A DNA stretch of 12,568 nt from Globomyces pollinis-pini (GCA_025399215.1 MU621485.1:1690-14257), one strand, 5' to 3'. Shown: positions 1-8,696, counted from the stretch's first letter. Notes: generated by a model not told the origin, from the sequence alone. A program made the numbers and translations.

Positions 1-822
1 AATCGAATGTGATCAGATGAGGACATGTAAATCACAATCAAATGCCGAAAAACTTAAAATAAATCATAATGTTATTCATATAACGGACTTTATAGATAAA
101 AACAATTTCAAGGATATTTTAACAAAATCATTGGAAAAGTTTGATTTGGACTTGAAAAGGGTCAATTGTTTACTAACTGGATTGCATGCATGTGGTGAAT
201 TGTCAGCAACAACAATGATTGAATGTTTTCAATCAATAGATCAAATCAAGTTTTAGCTTCAGTAGGTTGTTGTTATCATTCAATTGGTAATTCATCAACT
301 CATAATTCTTTAGATACGACCACATTTCCAAAAAGTAAAATATTAAAGAATTCAAGTCTTCAAATGACAACCAAAGAGTTGAAATTGGCATGTCAAACAT
401 TTGTTGGGTTTGAACGAGAAAGGTTAGTACAGCTTTGGAAAACTCAATCATTTCGTTCTACTATCCAACCCGCAATCAATGAATATGAAAAGAATTATGG
501 AATTAAAATGAATTTAAAGTCAATCAAAGTGTCCCGTTCAACAACTTTTCAAGAATATCTTGATGCTATCCAAAAACAGTATTCGATTAATTTGAACCAT
601 ATAACACAAAGTGATCAAAACTCGAATCTAAGCAAACTGCTTTATATATCTTTTGTTAAAAGTATACTTTCAAATTCACTTGAATCATTTATACTGTTGG
701 ATAGGTATAATCAATTAATTGAATCAAATTATGATCAAACTTATTTGATGAATCTTTTCGATTACCACATTTCACCAAGAAATATTGTATTGATCTCTGT
801 AAAGACAACAGACCGCGTTTAA
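1..822 (+). CDS. METTL25: METTL25/RRNAD1-like methyltransferase, 5'-truncated, one apparent frameshift
   Basis: C-terminal part of a class I SAM-dependent methyltransferase of the METTL25/RRNAD1 family (Methyltransf_32-type fold). The frame is open from base 2 and begins inside the SAM-binding region (IECDQ, the acidic residue after strand 2). Next come the family hallmarks GLHACGELSATT and SVGCCYH, and a C-terminal block ESFILLDRYNQL ... LFDYHISPRNIVLIS that matches the family end. The upstream part lies outside the window. The frame breaks at the T run 251-254: frame one ends IDQIKF-stop at 256, and the other frame resumes LASVGCCYH. One extra T would join them as IKFLASVGCCYH, which fits family spacing. 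This is an assembly indel or a real lesion. A 32-nt intron (225-256) could also restore frame but would remove a conserved strand. Target is not known from sequence; related proteins are poorly characterised. No intron is seen in this part. It converges on the WAVE gene with 66 bp between stops. Confidence 0.88.
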
Positions 823-888
823 TGCAACATTGGTCTGTATTCCAATAGTTTAATAATTAATATATATATTATAACATATGTGTAGACA

Positions 889-2212
889 CTAACGCCAATC
901 ATCATCATCAGGATCATTTTCTATAATGAATTCAAAGATGTTTACCTAAATCACTGTCACTATCTTTGAGAGCTAATGCTCTTCTCATTAGTATTTCTGC
1001 AACATCATTTGTATTTTTGATTTGTTTTGGTTCCAGTCTTGTAACTTTCTTTAAAACAAACTAAAAACTGTAAGAATATGAATAAATACTTGTTTTGATC
1101 TTATTTCTCCTAATAGGTTACTTCGATCGGATGGAATTATTTTCTTTGTTGGTATAGTTGAAATGATGACTTGTGTCTGTAAAGGAGATTCTGTTAGTGG
1201 AATGATTTCATTTGTAGCATTCTTTGATTGTAACGAGTTGTGTATTTTGACAATAGGAGGAGGAGGAGGTGGTGGTGGAATAGGAGGTTGTACATTATTG
1301 TTTGATCCAACTCGAGAAGGCTTTTCAAATATATCACTTGTACGATTCAATATAGATCCTAAAGAAGTACTTTTTGATTTTTCTAATCTAGTTTTTGGTT
1401 GTTTAGGTTGATTCATTGATGAATGTCCAATGGTATGAGCGTTAGGTTGAACAGGTATACTAGTTCTAGATATGATATCATTTGTTAATTTATCATTGTT
1501 GAGTCTATTCTTTCTCTTTAATTTCTTTTCTTCTTCATGCTTTCGTATCAATACTTTCCATTCTTCTACAAAAAAATCTGGATATGAAAATAACTAACAG
1601 AATTAGATTTGAAATCAGAATCGTGATACTTTTCTACATGAAAGTCCATCTTGTCTAAATTTATCTAGATCTGTTAGAGGTGGAATAGGTGAACATAAAT
1701 CAAATAAATCGTTAATGAATTTTGGTCGACTATGAGTTGTAAAAAAATTGCTTTGAATAGTATTATTGGAGTTCCATATTATTTCTATAATTTGAAATTC
1801 ATTAGACAAGAATTCATTACTGGGTGGTTGATACGATTTTTGTTCTTGATTTTGAACATTCCTTTCAAAATTAGGATAATTATCCATTAATTTATCTATT
1901 CTTGAATTGATGGAATGAATTCGATTTGATATTTTAATTGAATCATTGGTTAAACCTACAATTTTGAACTCATCAACAAATGTATAAATACTTGTCAATA
2001 AATCTTGTGAATATGTTGAAAGAGTCGTTAATTGTTCTAATAATCTGGATAATTGTACAATAGGTAACTAATATTAACGTTAATTGGACAATTACTTTCT
2101 TTGAGGTAATAAGATATGCTGGATCTTCAACTCCTGCTATCGCACTATCATTACTAGATATTTTTAAATTGCTTGTAGTTGTTGCTTTTAAAACAATGTG
2201 TGGAAATGACAT
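889..2212 (-). CDS. SCAR: WAVE/SCAR actin nucleation-promoting factor (WASP family)
   Basis: Activator of the Arp2/3 complex, acting in branched actin assembly at the cell cortex as part of the WAVE regulatory complex. Five exons, all GT-AG: 2212-2096, 2067-1630, 1593-1090, 1060-946, 920-889, giving 401 aa. The Scar homology domain has the N-terminal helix IVQLSRLLEQLTTLSTY (about residues 42-58). It continues with LFDLCSPIPPLTDLDKFRQDG and, across intron 2, LFSYPDFFVEEWKVLIRKHEE, then a basic stretch KKLKRKNR. A proline run (about 288-298) follows, encoded by a GGA/GGT-rich tract on the plus strand. The C-terminus is a full WCA module: WH2 LLGEIRSKQFVLKKV split by intron 3, central helix NDVAEILMRRALALKDSDSD, and acidic end NDPDDDDWR with the terminal Trp. 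Introns are 28, 36, 29 and 25 nt. It is shorter than animal WAVEs (about 500-560 aa), mostly in the proline region. Every module bridged by an intron makes sense only when spliced, which supports the model. Confidence 0.88.
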
Positions 2213-2458
2213 TCAGTGATTTGTTTGAACAAACTTTGACGCGATTTCATCATGCCTTTTAGTGATTGCAAACATTTCAAGATACGTAAGATACGTTTAT
2301 CATATTCAAATAACTTTCTATTATTTCAAATCTATTCATTATGTGAATATATGACAACCAAACATTATAAAAGAAACAGTAATGTATTAAGAAAAACAAT
2401 AACGTGTATAACTAAAAAGAAACAATAGTAAATAAAGAAAATGAATGTGTAGAAATGG

Positions 2459-3158
2459 TTAATCACTCATTTGAGTTGAATCACCGGCCTGTGAACCATT
2501 ATTTGAATCATTAGATGAATATTTCTTATACTTTTGGAATTTTTTTCCAGATTTGTATAATTCAATCAAGATATCTTCAGCTTCATTATTCGATACACCA
2601 CTGTTTTTAGCTTCAATTCGGATCTGTTTGGCCCATTCAATCCCACATCGCTAAATGAGTTAATAGGATGAATAAAGATTTTGATTTGATAATGTACAAT
2701 TGAATTAGAATTGAATGGTATTTTTACATTGCATAGGCCTCTGGCTCCAGTTGGACCTTTACGCCATTGAGCAGTTTTATGAGTTCCACACCTGAAGATG
2801 AAAAAAGGGTGAATTGTTACCAGATACATTCACCAGGAGTAGCAGATAATTGAGCAACTTTACGTTTTCTACCCACTGGTAGTTTATTCTTTCGATCCAA
2901 TGATTTGGTCTTGTTTGCATGACTCTTCATACGATTCATCCTACGTACCAAGCTAATGCAAGTTACGTTATGAACGGCAGGTTCCAAGTGATATGATGAA
3001 TGGTCAATATCAACGTTAGGGGTTTCAAGATATATCGAACTATCACTATCAGATGCATGCAAAGATTTGGCAGATGGAATCAAATTAAATGAGAATGTGA
3101 TTCCTAGCTTATTTCTAACGATAGCCAGAGGAAGTGGAGGTTTTTTAATTGGAGCCAT
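2459..3158 (-). CDS. GATA zinc-finger protein A (type IVb finger), three exons
   Basis: Predicted nuclear DNA-binding protein of 197 aa. Exons are 3158-2821, 2791-2728 and 2650-2459, with introns of 29 nt (phase 2) and 77 nt (phase 0). The finger is C111-IW-C114 ... LC133-N-R-C136, i.e. C-X2-C-X18-C-X2-C as in white-collar and NIT2-like fungal factors, with core [16 protein letters not shown] and tail CGIEWAKQIR. Intron 1 falls inside the Trp codon between the first two cysteines; intron 2 follows LCN directly. A basic patch VGRKRKVAQ precedes the finger and may be a nuclear signal. The N-terminus MAPIKKPP ... VRNKLGITFSFNLIPS is shared with the two other GATA proteins in this window. No PAS domain is present. 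Arg135 stands where most GATA fingers have Ala. The start is the first in-frame ATG and aligns with both paralogues. An AGATAAG site lies 41 bp upstream, possible autoregulation but expected by chance in AT-rich DNA. Confidence 0.92.
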
Positions 3159-3955
3159 TGGTAGTATTAAAGATGAATGGGTTCAAAAGTAGATTTAAAG
3201 ATAAGGTTCCGGTGTGGATGTTAATTCAGTTTCACTACAACCAAATCAGGTGGCTATTTCCTAATTGATGGTAATATGACTCGACGTGAAACAGCAATTG
3301 GGAAATTGTTCGAGACCTATAGTTGTAATGATGTCAAGTACTGGTATTGAATCTAATCGCGTATCAAATCCCGGTGTTTTCTTTTTTTGGTCTCACCAAG
3401 ATTGGTTCATCATTGCAATTTTCAACAATCGTTTTTGAAACACAAGGTTTATGTCGTCACACAATGGCACTGGTTTTAAGAAAGCTTTTTTTTAAGGTCG
3501 CATCCAAGAGTATTTTTATTCTTTCCCACTCTGTTACCTGTAACCATTCAATATCAACACCAAAACTTTCAATAGTAAATGGTCCGACATGTAAAATTTC
3601 ACCAGATTCTTTGGTTTTCATCATAGATTGAAGCCATTTGCGGACAAATGATAAAATCAATAAAAAGTTACCATTATCGATGATGGATGTTGAATATACA
3701 CGTGAGAAATAGTTGAACTACCTCTCAATCACATAAACTCATAATGAATTTCGAGTCTCTGAAACAATTCGTTTTACTTGGTCAGGTCACTTGAACAAAA
3801 TTAAAAAGCCGACCTTCTTGTTTAACTGGATATTAACATCACGTTAATCTACACGGAAATCATACATCTGATTAATAAATCGACTGATATTTGAATGTCA
3901 ACTATTCATATTTATCTACCATCATCTCTGAGCAATTTATTATCAAAAAAGATTA
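3159..3955. other. Intergenic stretch with unresolved, possibly decayed coding sequence
   Basis: Holds the GATA A promoter side and the Rxt2-like gene's 3' end. On the minus strand one frame stays open for about 86 codons (3717-3460; it includes ILHVGPFTIESFGVDIEWLQ) and continues for 30 more after a TGA. Further open pieces in the same frame upstream are separated by stops. The opposite strand is also open (3347-3631) but has no ATG until about 3464. Neither translation was recognised and no clean splice model was found. It may be a gene relic or chance. Confidence 0.35.
3936..3941 (-). terminator. Polyadenylation signal AATAAA of the Rxt2-like gene
   Basis: AATAAA on the minus strand, 14 nt past the stop codon of the Rxt2-like gene. 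A canonical hexamer in the expected place, although AT-rich DNA makes the hexamer common. Confidence 0.45.
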
Positions 3956-4848
3956 TCAGATATTCAACTTTATGGCCAACTGTTTCTTTTGTAGATAAGA
4001 TTTGATTAATTTCCTTCTAATATCACTCAATCGTTCCATATATTCATTGATTAAAGCCGTCAACTCCTAAAGATCAATCAAAATGTGAAAATATCCAAAC
4101 CTCTGTTGCCTGTAGACATTTAATCAAATCTGCTGGATCCATTGTTTTAAACAAGTCAAATTTATCAGGATCATCGTTCAATAAAATACGTCCTAGTTGT
4201 AATATGTTTCGATAGAATGAAGCGTATTGCTCAATTATTTGCATTAGTTCTTCAGATAGGAGTTGTAAATGTCTGGATTTGAAGGTATCTTTGATAGGTT
4301 CAATATGTAGTAGATCTTCATACTTTTCTGGTAATTGCCAAATATCTATGAAAAATTAATTGAAGAAAAAAGAACAATTAGAAGATTAGTTATCTTTAAA
4401 TGTACAAGACATTGATTGGAACTTGGTTTTCAGTTTAGTTTGAGTTAATTTGAGTTAGTTGTAATGGGATTTGTGAGTACAATACCTTGAATCTGGATAT
4501 CCGCATAAGGATCTTCTTCTCCCTGGTATTGAGATCGTTGATATCTCCTTCGTACAATTGCACGTCTCTTTCCAATATTCATAAACTACCAAATCAACAA
4601 AACAAAACAAACCTCGGTTTCTTCATCATGACTAGGCCATAATGTTGGACGAGTGGGACTACAGTAAGCATCTAATGCTGCTCTTAATTTGTTTCCCCTA
4701 TTACAAGGACGAAAGTAATCTGCATGTAAAGTGATTTTAGTAGTTCCATCTACCATATCAACATCATTAGTTTCATTGACTGCAGTAGGATGGACATTTA
4801 TTGAAGTGGATCTGGGATGTTAAATTGTTTTTTTGATTACTCTGTCAT
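3956..4848 (-). CDS. RXT2: Rxt2-like subunit of the Rpd3L histone deacetylase complex
   Basis: Predicted nuclear protein of 220 aa resembling the N-terminal domain of fungal Rxt2, a subunit of the large Rpd3 deacetylase complex. Exons: 4848-4841, 4811-4613, 4585-4486, 4345-4101, 4066-3956; introns 29, 27, 140 and 34 nt. Family-like blocks in order are NRGNKL (about 40-45), GKRRAIVRRRYQ (74-85), EEDPYADIQIQDIW (92-105) and EPIKDTFKSRHLQLLSEELMQIIEQ, given in parts: EPIKDTFK (118-125), then the helix LQLLSEELMQIIEQ. The end (about 185-213) is a charged helix, perhaps coiled coil. The start is a tiny exon, ATGACAGA, placed because the next exon has an in-frame stop just upstream and a clean 29-nt GT-AG intron joins the two to give MTESTS. 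If wrong, translation could start at ATG codon 22 (DVDM). The assignment rests on recalled motif order, so family is probable rather than certain. Confidence 0.72.
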
Positions 4849-5616
4849 CAGTGAAATTGAATGGTGAAATTTTTCAATTGAAAACCAACTTGGAATTTCC
4901 TTCCTTTTCTTTCAGTATCAAATCAAATCAAAAGGTATGAGATGGTGTAATGTTTGGATTTTCAAGTGAGTTCCACATGAATTGCGTCATGTAATGAATC
5001 ATCTCATCATTCACAGTGGTTTGTTTTATTGTAAGACTTGAACTGGTTAAACCACATGGTTTGACCATAATTGTTTTCCTTTAAAATCAGTCATTCACTG
5101 ATTGGCTTTTGGGATTTATTTCATGCTTTCGCCATTACAATATATAAATAGTTTATAAGGGATGGAATTAGTCAATCAGATTTACTCTTATCAAAGAACA
5201 AAGCATAGACATCACATTTTTACAATGCAGAAAGTACAACAGAAAGAACGTTTGGTCACAAGAATGACAACTCATCGTACAATCAATCAAAAACCTAAAT
5301 CTTGGTGTTACTGCCATTATTTACAGATCAATGTTATCAAAGACTCTATTTTTATGTGGATTCATATCATGTCCTAGTTAATGTAGTGTCTAGGTTATTG
5401 TCATTTAAGTTTTGTAACACCGAATTTTTCATTGTGGGGGGATCAGATACTGAAGATATTCAACAAGGATATTCAACCTTACATACATGTTCAATCTTAG
5501 ATTCTAATACAAAACATATCCGAAGGCCAATACAGTCAAAACGTTTATTTTGTGGTTTATTCCATACAACAAATTGAATAAATATAAGGAACAACTAAAA
5601 AGATACTCTCTTACAT

Positions 5617-5853
5617 TCACCAATCAACTCCTGAACCTCTTTCAATATCGATTCCCTTTCTACTGACTTGTATGTCATTGATTGGCCAACGTGTGGTGAT
5701 CTTTGTTACTTTTCTCCCGCATCGATCTTTCCAATGAACACCGAGAGTATCTTTCTTGAACATTTGAGTTATCCGTGTTCCTACAGCGATCAATATCCAA
5801 AATAGTAGCATAAAGCTGAAAATAAACAGTCCCAGTGTAAGAATGTGATCCAT
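5617..5853 (-). CDS. Possible small single-pass membrane protein, unrecognised
   Basis: A 78-codon ORF with an ATG start. Residues about 4-27 are strongly hydrophobic (LTLGLFIFSFMLLFWILIAV), which suggests one membrane helix or a signal anchor. It is followed by a basic soluble tail (WKDRCGRKVTKITTRWP) ending IERGSGVDW. AATAAA motifs lie downstream on the same strand. I recognise no family. The plus strand opposite has no good ORF, which slightly favours this one, but length and context are weak and it may be chance. Confidence 0.3.
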   Translation of the reverse strand: MDHILTLGLFIFSFMLLFWILIAVGTRITQMFKKDTLGVHWKDRCGRKVTKITTRWPINDIQVSRKGIDIERGSGVDW

Positions 5854-6199
5854 ATTTCAAGTGAATGAAGCGACCTTCATGTCAATATAATGTTTGTTTT
5901 TGAGATATTTTGATTTTTGAATGGTACAGTTCAGAAATGACTTCTGTCATAGAGTACCCTTGAACAGTGTCATTAAATCATCGTACATCCTTCGGCATAA
6001 TTATTGAAAGAAACTCGATAATTTGAATGGATAATGATATTTTTTGGCTGTAGTATCATAGTGGGTCTCAGTACAAAATCTAGACAAATTGGAAACCTCC
6101 AAAAGGATGGTAGTAAAAACGTGGGGGTAACCAACAATAGATTACGAAAGCACAACACACACCAAGACCTTTTCAACTCCGCTCATGAACGTTTTTATA

Positions 6200-6224
6200 T
6201 TTTTTTTTTTAATTATTATTATTA
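6200..6224. repeat. T11 run followed by ATT repeats
   Basis: Eleven T residues are followed by a short ATT microsatellite. Simple low-complexity DNA, perhaps a nucleosome-poor promoter element for the downstream GATA B gene, as poly(dA:dT) tracts often are. Confidence 0.6.
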
Positions 6225-6590
6225 GGAAGAAGAATTTGAATAAGATTTTTGATTTTATCATTTTGATGTTTCATTCTCAATCTAGTTAATTTCAATTCTT
6301 AATCAGGGAATTTTCAAGAAAATATTTTCAATTTTTTCTTTCATCTCCAGCGTGTGACAACATGACCACGTTTTACCTTATCATAAACCCACATGTTTAC
6401 CTTCAATTTCAACTATTAAACAGTATATTAACAGTCCTTTGAAAAATCTATTCTTTCCTGTAAAAATTAAACTGGTTGGAATCCACTACCTTTACTACTA
6501 GTTAAAGTATTGGTTTTGATTTGATTTATCTTGAAACGTGTGTGTTACAAAGGCCTGTCTAAGCGCACTAAATTTGTCCTCATTTTTTCA

Positions 6591-6597
6591 TATAAAG
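6591..6597 (+). promoter_or_regulatory. TATA box of GATA B
   Basis: TATAAAG placed 40 bp before the ATG of GATA B, within a short AT-rich leader. Position and match are typical of a core promoter that gives a very short 5' UTR. Confidence 0.5.
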
Positions 6598-6636
6598 GCA
6601 TCATTATAAATCTCAAAATTAATTTAGTATATCACT

Positions 6637-7419
6637 ATGGCCCCTAGAAAATCTATTCCGGAATCTAAAGATTCTGTTCGTAACCGCAAAGGAATCACTT
6701 TCTCTTTCTCTTTAGCTCCGTCCCTTCCTAGAACTAAAATTGCTCGTCCTGCTTTAGATAGATTCTATTTCAAGACTCCTAATCCTCTACATTTATCTAA
6801 CTTGGTGAACCCTGAAGACTCGCCAATGTCTCCCCCACTAACAGTTGCAGATCAATCTGATAAGAAACCATTTACCCCCACACTACCTTCATTAGACACC
6901 AACAAAAACTCAAGAGTGTTTAATCTTACTTCAACGGTGTTGGATGTAACTGCCAGTTCCTTAAAGGACAGAATACCTATACAGTTACCCAGTCCTATTC
7001 AATCTCCTACTGCAGTTGGATATCAATCTTACAATAATTCTGCAAAGTTACCATCTCCATATCTGTTGCCAGAACCTTATTTTACATTACCGCCCATCAG
7101 ACTTAACAATGACCAAGGTTCTAGGAGCCCACCACGAAGCCCATTGAAAGCAAAGAAAGAGAAAACTGTAGGACGTAAACGAAAATTAACCTATGTGGAG
7201 TCCTCTATAAGCTGTTTTTGGTGTCAAACAAACAAAACTGCACAATGGAGAAAAGGTCCTAAAGGTTCTCGTACATTATGTAATGCATGTGGGCTAGAAT
7301 GGTCAAAAATGGTTCGACAATGTGGATCTGAACATCATGTTGGACCTAAAGTTGCTGAAATGATGTTGATTCGTGAAGGCAAAATATCCAGACCCGATTA
7401 TATTAGTATTGTGAATTAA
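6637..7419 (+). CDS. GATA zinc-finger protein B, intronless
   Basis: Predicted nuclear DNA-binding protein of 260 aa in one uninterrupted exon, the longest of the three paralogues. N-terminus MAPRKSIP ... [16 protein letters not shown] aligns residue for residue with GATA A up to PS, and YFKTPN (about 44-49) matches YLETPN of A. A Pro/Ser-rich middle holds [12 protein letters not shown], like NVTCISL in A and NVTSTSL in C. VGRKRK (178-183) precedes the finger C193-FW-C196 ... C215-NA-C218, again C-X2-C-X18-C-X2-C, core [20 protein letters not shown]. Unlike A and C it keeps the usual Ala in LCNACG, and its tail differs (WSKMVRQCG ... [11 protein letters not shown]). Both intron positions known from the paralogues are uninterrupted here. 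No PAS domain is present. The start is supported by paralogue alignment, a TATA box 40 bp upstream and the shared MAP start. Confidence 0.95.
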   Translation: MAPRKSIPESKDSVRNRKGITFSFSLAPSLPRTKIARPALDRFYFKTPNPLHLSNLVNPEDSPMSPPLTVADQSDKKPFTPTLPSLDTNKNSRVFNLTSTVLDVTASSLKDRIPIQLPSPIQSPTAVGYQSYNNSAKLPSPYLLPEPYFTLPPIRLNNDQGSRSPPRSPLKAKKEKTVGRKRKLTYVESSISCFWCQTNKTAQWRKGPKGSRTLCNACGLEWSKMVRQCGSEHHVGPKVAEMMLIREGKISRPDYISIVN

Positions 7420-7460
7420 ACCCACTAATAACATCGTTTGTTTCAAAAAAGTTAAAAATC

Positions 7461-7466
7461 AATAAA
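7461..7466 (+). terminator. Polyadenylation signal AATAAA of GATA B
   Basis: Canonical hexamer 41 nt after the GATA B stop, followed by TG/T-rich sequence (GTATGTTTTG) of the kind found downstream of cleavage sites. Confidence 0.6.
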
Positions 7467-7860
7467 GTATGTTTTGTAAAATTAACTCTTTCCAGTATGA
7501 CCCCATGTTTGATATATGCGCATTATTGAAGAATGCCCTTGTACAATCATGCATCCATCTTTGACATGATGGTTGTCAGATAATATGCAACGGATGCTCT
7601 GATAAGACATCATTGAAGATAGATGAACATTTTGAAGGTTGATAACTGTAATATAGATAAACAAGTAAATCTAAACAATCATTGAAAAATTTGCATAATC
7701 AGAACAGTTGACATGAATAACGAGTTTGTCAATAAGATTGATCAACAACAAATCATCCCAACAAAAAAAAACAGACCAGATAGTCAATAAACAGCTTATG
7801 ACACGAATTCAAGTAACAACCGACCGAATACAAAGAAAGTAACAACAGACAGAGGAGTTG

Positions 7861-7971
7861 ATGACGTGGATAGTTTGGGTGGCTATCAAGATCAGAGAAA
7901 AAAGAATGGAAAAAGAAAAGCGAACGCCAAAGAAATTCAAACCAAAACCACCACTGAATTCATCGAATTAA
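7861..7971 (+). promoter_or_regulatory. Upstream ORF directly before GATA C
   Basis: A 36-codon ORF (MTWIVWVAIKIREKRMEKEK ...), stop TAA at 7969-7971, only two bases before the GATA C ATG at 7974 and in another frame. If the transcript starts upstream, ribosomes would have to bypass it or reinitiate. The transcription start is not known, so its role is inference. Confidence 0.35.
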
Positions 7972-7973
7972 GA

Positions 7974-8628
7974 ATGGCCCCAACAAAAACAAGACCTGTG
8001 TCAATCAAAAACAAGAGAGGAATCATATTCTCTTTAAAGCTGAACTCTCCTTCAAAACCTCAAGAAACTACTTATAAACTTAATGTGGATATCTTAAATG
8101 TGACTTCAACTTCTTTGATTCATTTGATTGATGTTAAACAAGCTTCTCCAATCTGTTTAACTCCGGATGCTACTTCTCCTTCAGATGATTGTTCATTGGG
8201 ATTAGAAAGCATTGTCTCAAACCAATTATCAACTTTGGAACCTACCTCGTCTGTCTCTCTAAATACCAATTCTCCAAATAAGAAATCAAAACCAATGAAG
8301 AGGCAGAAAGTAACCAAGAATATTACCCTATCTCCTGGCCAATGTACTTGGTGTGGAACTCTTGAAACTGCTCAATGGCGAAAGGGCCCAACAGGTGCTA
8401 GGGGTTTATGCAATGTAAGTATTATCCACATTAATTCAATAGAGATGTGGAATTGAATGGAGTAAACAAATCAGAGAAGTTGCCAAAACACAGAGTTTAT
8501 CTACCTGGGATGCTGAATTGAAACTAAAGAATACCTATCATCAAACTGAACGATTTAAACGATTCGCAAGGGAACATTTGGAAGGTGGTAAATATCATCA
8601 AGAACACACTCTTATCCTGATTACGTAA
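7974..8628 (+). CDS. GATA zinc-finger protein C, two exons
   Basis: Predicted nuclear DNA-binding protein of 208 aa. Exons are 7974-8414 and 8443-8628, with a 28-nt GT-AG intron in phase 0 right after LCN, the same place and phase as intron 2 of GATA A. Finger: C124-TW-C127 ... C146-NR-C149, core [16 protein letters not shown] identical to GATA A, tail CGIEWSKQIREVAK. Like A it has Arg in LCNRCG. Basic patch MKRQKVTK precedes the finger. N-terminus MAPTKTRPVS ... GIIFSLKL is a shortened version of the shared motif. The frame is open upstream to about 7866 but has no in-frame ATG there, so 7974 is the start. The C-terminal end is uncertain: the reading frame ends HTLILIT, while the next frame gives SYPDYVNQSLMKS (stop 8649-8651), resembling [10 protein letters not shown] of GATA B. 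A small indel or an alternative 102-nt intron (8588-8689) could change the last residues. Confidence 0.9.
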
Positions 8629-8690
8629 ATCAATCGCTTATGAAATCTTGATTTCCTTACTTTATTTTTAACAAATGTTTTTACTATAGC

Positions 8691-8696
8691 AATAAA
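8691..8696 (+). terminator. Polyadenylation signal AATAAA of GATA C
   Basis: Canonical hexamer 62 nt after the GATA C stop at 8628 (39 nt after the alternative-frame stop at 8651). Confidence 0.5.

Larger units (their letters stand above)
4849..6636. other. Long intergenic region between divergent Rxt2-like and GATA B genes
   Basis: About 1.8 kb separating two divergently transcribed genes. No gene is convincing. A TATATAAAT element lies at about 5139-5147. A plus-strand ORF at 5296-5577 has a weakly kelch-like end (FFIVGGSD, then CSILDSNTKHIRRP), no ATG start, and an AATAAA overlapping its stop. A minus-strand ORF at 5617-5853 has one hydrophobic segment. The rest (about 5860-6590) looks non-coding and includes a T11 run with ATT repeats. 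Confidence 0.5.
7420..7973. other. Intergenic region between GATA B and GATA C
   Basis: Contains the GATA B 3' end and the GATA C leader. A minus-strand ORF at 7482-7664 (without an ATG at its 5' end; internal ATGs at about 7630 and 7612) reads SIRCILSDNHHVKDGC and ends GHTGKS. It is not recognised and is probably chance or an orphan exon. A 36-codon upstream ORF lies at 7861-7971, just before the GATA C start. Confidence 0.5.

Noticed and set aside
1163..1411. Plus-strand ORF with a glycine run
   Set aside because: It is the antisense shadow of the proline-rich exon of the WAVE gene.
3199..3205. AGATAAG near GATA A, and similar WGATAR sites before GATA B (6377-6383, 6526-6531) and GATA C (about 7778), as autoregulatory sites
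   Set aside because: By rough base-composition reckoning such sites occur about once per 250 bp on both strands in DNA this AT-rich, so their presence is not evidence by itself.
3276..3631. Plus-strand two-exon gene (MTRRETAIGKLFETY joined to IGSSLQFSTIVFETQ)
   Set aside because: The joining needs a poor GTCAAG donor or a non-AG acceptor, and the second exon has no family match.
5296..5577. Kelch-repeat gene fragment
   Set aside because: Only one GG-containing motif is kelch-like, there is no ATG, and no second repeat could be found in any frame.
5973..6225. Overlapping short ORFs on both strands
   Set aside because: No ATG on the minus strand, low-complexity end on the plus strand, and no recognisable motif.
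7866..7973. N-terminal extension of GATA C (lysine-rich)
   Set aside because: The in-frame stretch has no ATG, and paralogues begin at the MAP motif at 7974.
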